This document shows, piece by piece, positions 46,329 to 59,075 of a stretch of DNA of 64,000 nt. Numbering within the stretch: position 1 is the first letter of the stretch; each line of letters starts with the position of its first letter. The notes beneath the pieces are model-generated. The model saw only the letters and a list, made by a program, of their open reading frames with translations, searched no databases and was not told where the DNA came from. The stretch lies in the NCBI RefSeq assembly GCF_000091045.1, contig NC_006670.1:367501-431500 (forward strand), in the 5' to 3' direction. The position numbers and the translations under genes were made by a program. The stretch is from Cryptococcus deneoformans JEC21. Lineage: Eukaryota; Basidiomycota; Tremellomycetes; Tremellales; Cryptococcaceae.

Positions 46329-47451
46329 TTATCCCATCATCAGCTCATTTTCCACATGTGCTGCCAAGCAGTACAGCGAACTCACATCCTTCCTGGTGAC
46401 ACAGGCAAACTTCATAGAGCCCTTGATGTCGGTCAAGGTCTTGCCTTCGACAACAACATCGTGAACATCTTGCAGGATACCAGCAGCAACGGCACGGGAG
46501 TTGCCGGCGTTGGTGTGGAGGACCTTGACGACTTCCTCGACAGTCACGGGATCGTAGCCGGTTCGCCAAGCGTCAAAGTCCGTGGAAGTGCAGATGAGGG
46601 TGTAACTGACTTTGTGCTCAATAATTGTCCATTTGGACGAGAAAGAAAAATGACTTACTCAAGTTCAGCCTCGCGGGCGAGCTTGGCTTCAGGAATGACG
46701 GACATGTTGATAATGTCACCACCCCACTGTCGATACATAAGAGACTCCGCTCGAGTAGAGAAGGCAGGACCTATAGCTAGCGTGAGCCCCTGATAGTCGA
46801 TATTTTCGTTTACGTACCCTCCATGCAAACCACAGTTTTTCCAGTGTGCAAGACGACGTCCCCTGTCTCCTTCAGGATTTTTTCCACTCTGGGAGCCACG
46901 AAAGCATTGAGTTTCTGACTGAATGGTTCACCGAACATGGAGTGGACGACCAGTCCTTCTCCCCTAAAGAAGGTGTCCTCTCTGATACCCTTGGTTCTGT
47001 CGATGATCTGATCGGGGATGATGAAATGACCAGGGGCAATTTCCTCTCGCAGAGAACCGACCGCAGAGAAGGCAATGATAGCCTCACATCCGATGTGCTT
47101 CAGGGCGGCGATATTTGCTCGGCAAGGAACCTCGCTGGGGGTGATGCTGTGATGGGAACCGTGACGGGAAATGAAAGCAACGAGGGCGCCGGAGGGGAGA
47201 GAGGAGATATTTATAGGAGAGGAAGGCTTGCCCCAGGGAGTCTCAATATGAACGGTTTTGCTGATAAACTATGCATAAGCGACTGTTCACGGGCGGCGAC
47301 ATGACACGCGAGCTTACACAAAGGTGAGGTTGTCAAGATGGTAAAGACCACTGCCACCGATACATCCGACAAGGACTGTGAACAGTTATTATCAGCTCGA
47401 CGTGACTCCGCACCATTGTGGGTCCTATGCACCTTTCTCGTTATTTTCCAT
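46329..47451 (-). CDS. MEU1: S-methyl-5'-thioadenosine phosphorylase
   Basis: Five exons on the minus strand: 47451-47433, 47375-47318, 47260-46818, 46770-46659 and 46605-46329 (302 aa). The enzyme phosphorolyses methylthioadenosine from polyamine synthesis into adenine and methylthioribose-1-phosphate, the first step of methionine salvage. The family signatures are [80 protein letters not shown] residues ([20 protein letters not shown]) and [12 protein letters not shown] with the substrate-binding Asp. The first exon is only 19 nt (MENNEK). Length is normal. Symbol follows the yeast orthologue name; cytosolic action is expected. Confidence 0.95.
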
Positions 47452-48561
47452 TTTGCTGTAGACTGGAAAGGTGATTCTGTTTAAGGAGAAGGTTTTGGAC
47501 TGAATGAGATGCCGTGAAAGATGAAACAAACGCATACAATGTTTGTTGATAAAAATTTGGACGAAATAAAACAGCCAGCTGTTGGCGTCCTCCCTGTTGT
47601 GAAGAAGTGCATGATAAATGGAAAGAGCCCGAAGCTGAAGGCTCCGTCTCTCCTCAGATCAGATCAGATCAAATCGACGCATAGTTACTTTACATCCATA
47701 TCCACTATTGATTTACTTGGGTCATATATGCCTCCCCCCATGGCTGAGATCTGTCCTGCCCACCGCCATTACCTAGTTAGTGCTATTGCACTTGAACCAA
47801 AACAAAACCGTCTTACTTGATTCTTTCGGACAGCCTTTACAATATAATTATTTATTTAGTAACCTTAAGCCTATTATAGCTACTACCTGCTACCGTATGG
47901 CAATTCCACCTGCCTCCTGACCACCTTTATACCGCCTATCTCAGGTACACCAGATCTTCATCAGGACCAGTGCAGTACCCGTCCTACGTATTACAACATG
48001 CAATGACGACAAGAAGTGTGCTTGCCTTTTCCGTTGTTGGCCATACGCCTTGAAAGCAGGAGGGCATATAGTTGGATGGTGTGTTCGGGATTGCCATGTA
48101 TTTCATTTCCATACGGGAAACCCACTATTGACAACTACAGCACAGCAAAGATTCTGAATTCTACCACACTCTCGAATGGTGGGCAAAAGCATGCCATGCG
48201 CAAGGTTGAGGGGGAGGGACACTTCTGTGACTTACCTACGTAATAAGAGACATTATTGCGACTTATTATGACTACTCCTACACGACATCTTCCTTCAGTT
48301 CCTAAAAGCTCGACTGAGCATACGTACAGGATTATTTAATAGTTCACACTCGCTACATACATGTCATATGTACCAAAAATAACGTAATATTGGTCATTAT
48401 AACAGTGCAGCGATAGGATTTCGAATCTTTCTTACTTATCTTTCTTACTTAGGAACGATTAGTTGATGGCTGCTGCGGGCTGGCTGCGCTCAAAGATGCT
48501 GCATACAAAATGGTCGTGGGAAAGGAAACCGAAATGATAATTATGGCCCTTTTAGCCTCAT
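47452..48561. other. Gene-free region between the MTAP gene and DBP8
   Basis: 1.1 kb with no supported gene; frames are under 100 codons. A short tandem of GATCA units (AGATCAGATCAGATCAAATC) lies near 47658-47677. Contains the MTAP promoter and the DBP8 3' flank. Confidence 0.4.
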
Positions 48562-50649
48562 CTACGCCTTGCCAGCAGCTGCAGCATCCCTCTTCATCCT
48601 CTTGATCTGCTTCGCCTTGTTTGTGGCCTGACGTTCACCAAAACCAGAATCATGCATCTCCTGTTCCCCATATAGGGTGGCAATCAGTATCGATCAAAAA
48701 TTTTGATAGAACAGAAAGTTGACCTACCATAGTCGCCATTCTCCTAGCCAACGACACCTTGTTTAGCCCTTCCAACACCTTGTCTTCATCCAACTTCAAT
48801 TCTTCCAGTCGGACGTTCACCTCATCCTCAATGATCTTGACCAACTCCGTGTCCCTTTCGGTGATGATTGTCACAGCAACACCCCCTCGACCAGCACGGG
48901 CTGTACGACCAACCCGATGAACGTAATCATCTGACCGACGGGGGCAGTCCCAGTTGATGACCATAGCTACTTCGGGGATATCAAGCCCACGCGATCCGAC
49001 ATCAGTGGTCACCAAAACAGGGACTTCGTGTGCCCTGAAACGGGCAAGGGAAAGAAGACGTTGAGGTTGGGTAAGGTGAGAATGGAGAGGCACCGATGGG
49101 ATATCGAGAGAGTTGAGGAGTAGGTGTAAGAGATGGGCAGTGGCGCATCGCTGGGTGAAGATGACGGTAGATGGAACCGACGGAGCGTCTTCTTCTTCTT
49201 TAGCCTGTCTGGGCTTCTTGCCCTTCTTGCCAAGAGCCGCCTCTCGTTCCCTGGCTTTTGCCTTTTTCGGATCTACGCGGAGGGCAACGTCTATGTCTTC
49301 TAGAGGATTTTGAAGGATGTAAAGCAGGTAAGGATCGCGAATTTGACTGGGAATGAAAAGGTATTTCTGCTTCAAATTGGAGACGGTTAAAGTACTGATT
49401 GAACGTTAGTCAGTAAGGACAAAAGGGCGGAGATGGAATATTCTTCTTACTCGGACGCAACACGATAAACGAATGGTCGTTGTTTCCCTGCAGGGGGTTC
49501 TTTGTTGGCCAACTCCATGATTGCCTCACTGACTGTGGCAGTGAAGAGACAAGTCTGCCTCTTGGCTGGGATTTGAGAGAAAAGGTAGGCAAGTTCAGGG
49601 GCAAAGGAAGGGGTGAGCATCCTGTCAGCTTCATCCAGCACTAGTGTGCGGACTCTACTGAGCTTTCCGGGCCCAACACCACCACTTCTCAGCAGATCAC
49701 AGAGTCGCCCCGGTGTCGCAACTATAATATGCGGTCGAGCCTCAAGCTCCTGTGCTTGCTTCATCATGTCCATACCACCCACAATGGTTGCTGTAGTAAG
49801 ACCGAGGGGTTTTCCAATAACGAGGAATTGTTCACTGAGCTGATATGCCAACTCTCTGCATACTAGTTAGATCACCTTTTACATGTACCTGAGGCAATGG
49901 GACTCACCGAGTGGGAGTGAGGACAACCGCCCAGACTCCGAAAGGATCTCTTGCAATCCTCTCTACAATGGGAAGAGCAAAGGCCATCGTCTTACCGCTA
50001 CCGGTCTTCGCGCCACCAATGCAGTCTCTCCCTATGCCATAGTCAGACAGACTTCAGAGATATACAGAAAGGAAATTAACATACCTGAAAGAATGGGTTC
50101 AACGCATGCTGCTTGAATCTCCGTAGGTTTCTTGATGTTGATAGATGCTAAGGCAGTGATTAAGGGGTGTGAAAGACCAAGACTTTCGAATGTTACGTCG
50201 GCAGAAGGTTTGGATGCGGACGCAAGACCGTTAGGCTGGGGTTTAGATCGGGGTTTTGGGGTCATATCCTTGGTAGCTAAAGCCGTACGAGAAAGCATGC
50301 CGGCTCCTGAACTGGGCTGGGGCCGTGGTTCAGATTCTTCATTTTCTTTGTCCTCTTCGCCCTCTGCATCCAGCTCGAATGAAAGAGATCGCCGGCGTTT
50401 GAGATTCCGTTGAGCAGCGACCGATGATTCGGCCTCGCTGCCTGAACTTTCTCCCTCGTCTTCCCCTTCATTTGAGACATCATCATCTTCTTCGTCTGAT
50501 TCGTCGTTCCCCTCGCTCTCTTCTTTTTGCTTTCCCTTCTGAGCGGCCAACATGGCCCTCATGATTTCGCTCTGATCGAGAACGAGACCATCGGCTGCAG
50601 TGAAAGCCGCCGAAGGTTCACTTTTTCTGGATTTCTTGCTGACAGCCAT
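48562..50649 (-). CDS. DBP8: DEAD-box RNA helicase Dbp8, ribosome biogenesis
   Basis: Five exons on the minus strand: 50649-50085, 50031-49908, 49855-49448, 49394-48728 and 48660-48562 (620 aa). A ~135-residue acidic and basic N-terminal extension precedes the helicase core. Motifs in order: Q motif ([11 protein letters not shown] with KPTEIQAA), I (AKTGSGKT), Ia (PTRELAYQ), GG, Ib ([10 protein letters not shown]), II (DEAD), III as TAT in [11 protein letters not shown] (VIFTQRC), V ([12 protein letters not shown]) and VI ([13 protein letters not shown]). The TAT form of motif III and the overall spacing fit Dbp8/DDX49, a nucleolar factor for 40S subunit synthesis. A Lys/Arg-rich insertion ([15 protein letters not shown]) lies between motifs III and IV. 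The tail ends in a basic nucleolar-type stretch (KQIKRMKRD). Confidence 0.9.
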
Positions 50650-50976
50650 TGTAGTGTCCTGATTGTTGGCAGCCAGTTATCAGCGCTGGTAGTATATTCA
50701 AGCAGTTGATTATTATACATACGCTTTACTGTTCGTATGTTTTTATCGTTATTGCCACAGAAAAATCTTGAGAGGTAAGCGGCGATGGCCGCGACGGACG
50801 TCATGGCCGGGGAGGAGCGGAGCTCGGTGAGTGGCCGCCGGCGCATCGGTGGACGATGAGTACGTAGATAGTTGGTCCATAAAATAGTGAAGAGGGATTG
50901 AAATAACCGGAACCCATCACGCGGGACAGCTGTCATTGTAACGGACACGGATCCATACACCACACGCACAGCCCCC
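50650..50976. promoter_or_regulatory. Divergent promoter of DBP8 and the Pex30-like gene
   Basis: 327 bp between opposed start codons. No coding sequence is needed here; no distinct element recognised. Confidence 0.45.
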
Positions 50977-53145
50977 ATGTCGCCCCAACAGCCCGCCAAC
51001 CCCTCAGCCGCCTCCCACAATGCCCAACTTCTCCAGTCACACGATCTCGTAGCCTCCCTCCCCACACCCTACTTGCGTCTCCTCGTCCTCTTTGCCAGGC
51101 CCATAGCCCTCTTTAAGCATGTTCTTCAGGTATTTCTCTGGTCACCGGGGAGGAGGGTCGAGAGCTGGATGGTGGTCGGAGCCTGGTGGGCGCTCTGCCT
51201 TGGCTCTCAGCCAGCTTTTAGGTATGTCATGAACTTTTATGGGTGAACGGCCATTGCTGACAGGCTGCTGCTCCATAAGATTCCTCCTACCCCCTTTGGT
51301 ATTTCTACCACTGCTACCGCTTGCCACCCTTCGTCTCAAACACACTCAAAAGACGCCAACGGAGAATTCACCATCCTCTCCCGCGACACATGACACACTC
51401 CTACTCACACTTTCCGACTTGAACGAGATCTACGCGCTTCTGCCTATATCGCCTCTTCCAGCCATGTCAGACGTCTATGCGCGTTTCCGACAGCTGGGCC
51501 CCGTGCGTCTCATTAGAGGCCTTGCAGTTCTTTGGGGCACATGGCTTGTTCTAGGCCAACTCGTAGTTGGGTATAAGACTTTGCTCGCTCTCATCGGCAC
51601 CGTCATCCTACTACTGCCGTCCCCGCCCCTGGCGCATTTCATCAACCTTCTGTCTGGGTCTTTATTCTTCCGACAAGCTGTCGCGTTAGCCTTCCTCTTT
51701 ACTTTTGGCTCGCCTCCGGAAACCTCTTATCGTTTCAAGCTGAACTTTTCTCTTTGGGGTTGGTTCAAATCAAAGTGGACGGCCTCCCGTCGACCCTCCC
51801 TCGCCTTCGCATTCCGTCCCAAAATGTCTGGCAAAGTACCTTCTGGATCTGCCCTTGAAGTGGAAAGAGAAAAATCTGAAGGAAAGGAAGAGTCCCATAT
51901 CAAAGTGGAATCCCCTATCTACTTTCGTTTCGAGATCCATGAGAATCAGCGATGGTGGATGGGACTCGACTGGACATCTGCTCTCCTTCCTCAGGAAAGG
52001 CCTAGCTGGTGTGACTCCCATTTGCTTCCTGTTTCTCCTCCCCAAGCATTCACTTTACCGGCGCCTGTCTCCGTTGTTATCAACACCGCTACAATGAAGG
52101 ACAGATATGCCAGGGTGATGAGGTCGGCAGAGTGGAAATGGCTGGACGACGACTGGTCTATCGTTCGAAGTGGACCTGGCGCCAGTGCTGCGCCCGGCAC
52201 TCAAACCAACCCAGTCTTGCCACCTGAGAATGATCCGGATTCCGGTCATTCTCTACATCAGGGCCAGCACCATAATCAGCCTCAATCCCCTCAAGCACGT
52301 ACTGCTAGTCGACCTTCCTCTTTTATCAGTGCCTTTGGTTCACCGACCGCCTATAGCCCTTCTAGTACGGAGGATTCTACTTCCTCGGCGGGATCGCGTG
52401 CACAATCAATAGCTGAGCAGGCATTTACCAAAGGCCTTGAAAGGTTAAAGGCGAGGGCGGTCAGCGGGACTGCACCTCCAGCAACGGCAAGCTCTCCGAG
52501 AAGAAGCGGTGAATCGGTGAGAGGTAGGACAGGGAGTTATGATGCTACGGATGAAGAGGGTTCAGAGGGGACACCGAGTACACAAATAGGGCAACAACCT
52601 GGATCCGCACCTCTTCCATCGGAGACTATTCCTGAGAGAGATGCAGCAACTGATGCAGATGGCTGGGTATACGGGGACAATAAATGGGAGAATGTCGGTT
52701 CAAAAGGCGGTTTAGGCAAGGTGAGTATCGCTTCAGCCCACCAAAGGTAGTTCATTGATTATATTTATGATAGTTTACGAGGCGAAGAAGATGGCGACGA
52801 AGAGCCATTTGCATCGAGACTGTCCGCAAGCTCAGCCCCAGTGACGACCCCGCAATCACCATCTCACCGTCAGCCACAGAGTCTGGAGCAAACACTCCCA
52901 CTCCCGCCACGTTCGCCGCAGCGCCCTCTTCTCCGTTGAAATCAAAGCCTGCAATAGGATTGTCCGAGGCACAGACAAAAGGAACGACTGCATCAGAGGA
53001 AGTTTTAGAGTCCGTGAAAGAGTCAACCATCCCTGAGCATAAAATTGGACCCTACGGCGCTAGTTCATCGGGTAGCGCACCTGTATCAAGAGATGAGATG
53101 CTGAGGATGAGGTTGAAAAAGGCAATGGGGTCTGTGGGTGCTTGA
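50977..53145 (+). CDS. Pex30/Pex23-family peroxin with dysferlin domain
   Basis: Exons 50977-51221, 51280-52720 and 52774-53145 (685 aa). Residues ~30-260 contain an N-terminal reticulon-like membrane region with several hydrophobic segments (LLVLFARPIALFKHVL, FLLPPLVFLPLLPLATL, LLALIGTVILLLPSPPLAHF, QAVALAFLFTF). A dysferlin-type module follows: FRFEIHENQRWWMGLDWT, RPSWCD, then WKWLDDDWSI, and the C-terminal half DGWVYGDNKWENVGSK with FTRRRRWRRRA after the last intron. This membrane plus split dysferlin layout is that of Pex30/Pex23-family proteins at ER subdomains, where pre-peroxisomal vesicles and lipid droplets form. A long Ser-rich insertion separates the two dysferlin halves. The last exon encodes a disordered Ser/Pro-rich tail. 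Confidence 0.86.
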
Positions 53146-53395
53146 ACGGCAGCTGAAGGTGGTAAATGGGACTCTTTTTACACTACGCCTGTACAATTTG
53201 GCATTTTGTTTAATCATGTATGACTATTAACGAAAAATCACAGCTGGCCAGGAACCACGTGTTGGTTGTTGCTGATCTTATCAAGTTGACTACATTGGAT
53301 GATATAACGACGAAATGGCTCGGCGCTGCCGATTAAATGCTTGGGTTCCTAGAACCTCTGAAAAACGAAGCTCAATGTCATTGCCCGGCACTTGA

Positions 53396-55327
53396 TCAGG
53401 TCGCACCGCCAATTGCCCTGCCCAGAACTCTCTCTTTTCTTCTGCCTTCCTTGATCCCATGCTTTCTAATGCCAGATCTCTTGCGCTTACAAGTACTTGA
53501 TTTTGTGGAGGACAAGTTTGCGTCAGCCACGATAGGGGGTATTTCCGTCGTGGCTGGAGATGTCGCAGCAGCGGTAAAAGTTGAGGACAAAGAGGATGTA
53601 GAAAGTGAAAGGGTGGAGACAAGAGGACTGTAGAGGATCGCAACAGAAATAGAACTGGGGATTGACACTGAACTCGACTCAGACGTAATGACAGATGTAG
53701 AGGCCATGAAAGACGAATTGGATGGACTTGCATCAGACGAAGAACTCGCTGAAGTAGTCGATGTTGTCGACGATCGGTACATGGTGATGGTTCGGGTCAA
53801 GGTGGTTTTAAGCGTGGTCGAAGGATCGGCAGTGCCATCCAGGGCATGGGAAGTCTTAGCAGCGGAAGATGGGGCAGACGTCTGGCTGGCTGAGGAAGAC
53901 CTTGTAGAGTCACTAGGGGAACTGGAGGTCTGCAAAGCGGCAACAACGTCCGCAGAAAACGTCGTTGCTGACGGAACAGACTGTGATGTCAGGGATGTGG
54001 TGGCCATGACGTTTGTAGACGATGACACAGAAGAGACGATAGGGGAAGAAATGACCAACGAGCTCCGACCCTCGGAGGCTGAGACTGTGGCGGAAGAAAC
54101 GGCCACAGAAGAGCCCAGAGCTTCGGATACGTTGACATTCCCTGAAGAAGTCGTGACATTTGTGTTGGTCGGATTGCTCTTATTGACCGCATCAAAGAGA
54201 TCCGTCTGAGCACCATTCATGAACCCATATGCCCCATTGTCTATTAGTGGGTTATGGTCAGCTGCAGTCCAGGTTGTCTGATGGACAGTGACATACAGAA
54301 TGGGGGATCGTAAGTGTCTTGGAAATTGTTGTTTCTTTCCTGTAAGAAGGGTGAGCAACGCGTTTCGTAAAGGCAAAGTGACTAAATGCCTTCTGGAACC
54401 AGTAGTGAGGTTGTTTCGCACCCAAGGTGCAATTTGACGTGTCCGTGGGATAGTCACACTTATTCGCAGTGTTGGCTGGAGATCGACCGGTCAATCTCAG
54501 ATTGTGAATGCCTAATTCCTATTACTAACCTTGAGGAAGAGGTTTTACCCCAGTAGCACCGGTGATGTTACACCTGTAGCCAAGGAAATAGTTCTGCTCA
54601 GATCCTGGGCGCAAAAGATGCTATTTAGTTATGTGTCTGAGATATACATAGTGAACAGTGCTCACCAGCATCAGCAGCATGTACCCAACCCCACATGCAA
54701 TGACAACCCCCCTTGGGACAAGGAGGGAGATCGGACGGGATCTGAAATTCGACTTGCTTCTTCCAAGGACAAGTGTAGTTGACGCTGATCACCGTGAAGT
54801 TTTCTGGTTGAATCTTGGCGACATTACTCTCATAAGCAATACCGATAGCGCATCCTTTGACATCTTGGGGGTCAGAGCTCTCCCACGCATCACTGGTATG
54901 CATAGCACCGATACCACCTGAAGGACCTGTACCATCACAGGCGTATATACCTGTCTGCTTAGCGGGATCTTGGCCATAGGAAGTAAGAGCCTTGTTACAA
55001 GCGACTTGACCATGGTATGTCCCGCCGGCGGGCAGTTCCATAATCGAGTTGTTAGCAGGAGGGCTGTTGATGTAACCATGGAACCACCATTGGTCAAAGG
55101 TAAGATCCATTAGAGGGGTTACAGGGCCAGACTGGTTGGGGTCGTCATCCCAGCTATTTATAGAGTAGTTTCAGTCAGTGGAATAAACTTGCACAGCAGG
55201 CCTGAGAAGGGATGACTACCGACCCATACATGGCTGGATCCCACAAGGCGATATGGGCTGAAACGGGGAGCAGCATAAAGATGAGAGCCGAGCACAGCTG
55301 GACAAGAGTCATTGGAGCAAAGAACAT
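53396..55327 (-). CDS. AA14-type copper oxidase (LPMO family) with Ser/Thr-rich tail
   Basis: Six exons on the minus strand: 55327-55224, 55153-54666, 54604-54530, 54475-54390, 54339-54297 and 54240-53396 (546 aa). A signal peptide ends at LLPVSA, exposing His25 as mature residue 1 (HIALWDPAMYGWD), as needed for a copper histidine brace; His120 in GAMHTSDAWE is the likely second ligand. The body matches AA14 proteins: LTFDQWWFHGYINSPP, VKGCAIGIAYESNVAKIQPE, NYTCPWKKQ, GCHCMWGWVHAADAGSEQNY and ANKCDYPTD. AA14 members are described as xylan-active lytic polysaccharide monooxygenases in wood fungi. From about residue 280 a ~235-residue Ser/Thr-rich, mucin-like tail ends in a basic stretch (CKRKRSGIRKH) without a GPI signal. 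Intron 4 (54340-54389) joins in frame only with a GC donor. Confidence 0.85.
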
Positions 55328-56023
55328 GGAGCAGCAGGAAGGGTGGGATATAAGGTGGATGAGTGTAGGTTGTGGTAATGTAAAAGGCGAGGGACTGCCG
55401 CCAGGGGCGAAGGTGTAAATGAGGGAGAAGAGTTCTGGAAGTGGGGTCAACCCAATGAAGCTACAAAATGTGTTAGTACTACAGATTCATTGGTCCAAGA
55501 GAGAAAGATCTATGAAAAACATCTTTCGTTATGTGATGATTAACAACTCACCCAGAAGAGGTACGATCGATCGAACAGACGCTCGGGCCACCTTGATGAG
55601 CTGAGACACTGAACGAAGAGAACAATAATAAACAGAACGGGGCAATGCGAGGCTCAACCTGCTGGTGCCTTTGACGAGGAGAAAATTAAAGATGATAAGT
55701 TTTTGTAGTTGGTGGAAAGGAAAGAGACAAAAAAAGAAAACAGGAAAACGGAGGGCATGCTTAAGAATCACACCTCGCCTCATTTTTCACATATACTCAA
55801 CTTCAGTGTGACATCTTATGTCCTTCAGTAAAGATCAGTCGCCACCACCCGTCTCAGGGACGCACCCCTTTCGGAGTTACCCCTTTCCAGATTCCTGGTT
55901 CTCTGCCTCCCCACCAGTCTCCAGTGCGATCGTTGCGTGATGCGAGCAACGGTTGGGTCTACCGCTAATGATGTTAGCCCCATGCATCATCGGTAGAAAA
56001 AAATATATGCTACTAATACAAGA
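55328..56023. promoter_or_regulatory. Promoter of the AA14-type gene and TIP-like 3' flank
   Basis: 696 bp between two minus-strand genes, no coding sequence supported. The reading frame upstream of the AA14 start stays open to 55450, but the signal peptide directly after the Met at 55327 argues for the shorter form. Confidence 0.4.
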
Positions 56024-58776
56024 TTACAATGCCTGGAAATTAATCGCATGCAATGCCCGCTGTCTATCTCTCTCATCTTCCCGCTTTTCCCGCTCATTCA
56101 ATCCCAAGACAACAGTACCCAGAACGATAACCGTACCTAGGACCGCTGCGCCCACCCAAGGGACCCATTCACCAGGTTTCAAGTAAAGCTGGGACTTCCA
56201 CTCCGTAGAACGCGCCTTCACTGGCGATCGGGGCTCTTCTCTCTTCTCGTCTGGGCTGGATATGGCAGCAGGATAAGGAGGGTTGATTATTACTTGAGAA
56301 TTGGGAATAAGAGACTCCAGGAAAGTGATGTGGTTGGGAGGGGCAAGAGATACGCCGATAAACAGTTTCTGGATAAGGAAAAAAACGCGTTGCGCGTCAG
56401 CGATGGTGTTCAATGCATTTACGTATGGTGGCGTTCAAACTGCAGGACTCACTTCAACATAGTTATTCGTGCGACCCAACCCAAAAAATGCGTAAGGAGT
56501 CTGCAAGGCATGGTAGCCCGTTTGCGGCAGTTGAGCCACTATGAACGACGTGGTTAACATTTTGTGTGAGTATTGACGATGAATTGGTTGGCCATAACAT
56601 ACCCTGCTGGGCTACCCGATGTCCGGCGGTATCAAGCACAGTAAACTTGTACGTGGCTCCTGAATAGCTGACACCCAGAGGCTGACAACATTGTTAGAAT
56701 ATTAGTCGTTATATTCGTCCAGAAATGGGTACGGGAGACCCACATTGTAAGACTTTCCGCCAGCCACTGGCTCACATTTGCCATCACAAACACCATTGAG
56801 AACTGTGTGCTTGAATTAGCAGTTCGATTCAAAAGCATACGGAGCCTAGTAGACTCACCTTCCGTTTTGAGGAAAAATGCATCATGATAGAAGTTGTTTT
56901 GAATGAAAGTCACTTTATGGCCGATTTGGTCCCCAGATCGTTGAACCATGATGTCTAGAGATCCCTAAATTGTTGATCAACCTATGCCACATTCTTTTTC
57001 CCAGGAGAAAACACGTACATCCTCGTCCAAATCGAGCCAGCTAGCGCCCACAGCATCGGTGATCCCCTCCAAGTCATACCATCCCTTCCCATGTCCCAAT
57101 CTCCATCCCCTTCTTACTCCCTTCGTACAGCCGATCACTCCCTTTGCACAAGGCACATTCTCCAAAATATTGACCTGTGTGCTTTTCGAAGATTTTGTAT
57201 CATCGGACGTGACGAATAGGAAATCTGGAAATCCATCCACGTTGAAGTCACCAGGGCGAAGAGGGAGAGGTATGGACGAATCAGAAGGCGGATGAAGAAG
57301 GATACCAGGATTGGAAGAGTCAGGAAGTAGTTCGCTGAGAGGAATGGAGGTAAAGGACTGCAGCGCTGGTCAAAATCACGTAACTACCCCGGAACGTCGT
57401 TGACTTACGGGATCAGACTCATCAAAGCTGAACTCAAATTTCTCATCGGACAAACACATGTCACCCCAACCTCTGCACTTCAGCAATCCATCCGTGCTCC
57501 ATTGCGAGCCCTCGGTAGAGCATAACGGAACCTGTTTATTTTGCGCAATGTTGATGCTGCAATCTCGACCCAGCCCAGTCGAAGTTGATTTGTGAGTACA
57601 AGTTGGGAAAATTATATCTACTGAGCCGTCACGATCTGCCGAGAGACAATGTGTTAGTTTCGCAAACTTCCAATGACTTCGACTTACTTGTATCGGCAAA
57701 AGAGATCGGACCGCTACCAGAAGGTAGATCATATGATCGAGCAAGGATATATCCAGCATCCCCACGATTGAGCCATATTTGAATGAAACTGACGGTCTTT
57801 GATCGGCTGCAATGTAAAACGAGGTCTAATGAAACATTAGGTATGAGGCTTCGATTCAAAGCATTTCTTTTCTCACCTGGAAGGCAGTCTCCGTCAATAT
57901 CAACGAATGCACTACTATGCGGATTTGCCATGGTGCAGATCTGATCTATAGGCCGTAACTGAGGTATTTCCCTGCATTGCCAATAAGGATGATATAGGTG
58001 ACGGAGGCTAGTTGGAGTTGACCTACAATGTAAACCCTGTACCATTATTCCTCCAGCATACTACGCCCTCCCCTGTTTCAGTAGGTTGGTAACCCAGAAG
58101 CGACGGTCTTAGCGAGCCATCGGCATCATATACCATTGGTTGAGACGGCGTCGACAGTGGCAAAGTCCATGATTCTTCTTCTGCGGAACGGAGGCTCAGT
58201 CAAGTCTTTGTGACAATTGAAACTTACGAAAACCTCCATCAGGCCCGCCTCCTAAGTATACTCCCATTCCTAATCTCTCCACTTTTGATCCCCACCAGCC
58301 TCCACCTTCGGACTTATCGTACATTAAAAGAAGATCGAGATGACCATCGTGGTTGTAATCGCCCGGGACCACATTTATTATACGCTCGGAAAGGCTGAGA
58401 GTGTGTGAGGGGATGTACTTGTACTTATCTGATGCAATGCGTTAGTTTGGATTTTTGGAGGCGAAATTATCGAGTAGGACCAACCGCCGTTCCATAAATG
58501 TATTTGCACTGTTTTGGCTTCGTCTGAAAGTGTAAATAAATCAAGCCTGACACATAGTCAGTACAGTCTTCATGACCGACAGCGGAGTACGCACTTCGAA
58601 TCCCCATCCCAGTCTCCTATAGCAGCAACCCTTCCACCAAGCTTGCTCAACCCTAAAGGTCCAGCATTGATGAATGCCTCGTCTTTGAATCGCTTTTCTT
58701 TGAAAGGCCAAAAGGCAAAAGTTGGTAGAGATAATAACAGTAATGAGGATAGCAGTGCTAGCGATGAATGTCTCAT
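56024..58776 (-). CDS. ITFG1/TIP-like FG-GAP repeat membrane glycoprotein
   Basis: Thirteen exons on the minus strand: 58776-58595, 58546-58485, 58428-58228, 58180-58027, 57971-57877, 57825-57688, 57635-57409, 57357-57019, 56964-56859, 56802-56744, 56681-56603, 56538-56453 and 56368-56024 (690 aa). A signal peptide (SSLLLLSLPTFA) is followed by FG-GAP-type repeats with Ca2+-binding loops (AIGDWDGDSKLDL, VVPGDYNHDGHLDLLLM, FVDIDGDCLPDLVL, NRDGSVDIIF, RPGDFNVDGFPDFLF). The C-terminal module, YKFTVLDTAGHR then ALQTPYAFFGLGRTNNYVE, is the signature of the T-cell immunomodulatory protein (ITFG1/TIP) family. One transmembrane helix near the end (WVGAAVLGTVIVLGTVVLGL) gives a type I topology. Function in fungi is not established. 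Confidence 0.9.
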
Positions 58777-59075
58777 CGGATATTTGAGCAGCCTAAACCC
58801 GAGGAGAACTAAAAGGTCTAATATGGCAAAAAGATGTTCGTCCGAGCCCGAGAAGATGGTGGGTTTCGTTGGTGTCAACAAGCACCTGAACGGCCTGCTG
58901 GAGTGACGACGATGAGTTACATGTTTACGTAATACGCTCATCCGGCAATCATCTGGTCCGAAAGAGTAGACGGCAACCTTCAGAACGAAGCACGTACATA
59001 ATTATCATTCAAGCTATCTTCAATAATTCAGGTCTGCTATATAAATGAGACCCTGACTGGACAGCTACTCATCCC
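58777..59075. promoter_or_regulatory. Divergent promoter of the TIP-like gene and PEX2
   Basis: 299 bp between opposed start codons. The TIP-like frame is open upstream to 58941, but its signal peptide favours the start at 58776. No other feature recognised. Confidence 0.4.

Noticed and set aside
47653..47680. Short GATCA tandem as a mobile-element end or CRISPR-like repeat
   Set aside because: Only about four short units, no spacers, no flanking duplication and no transposase nearby.
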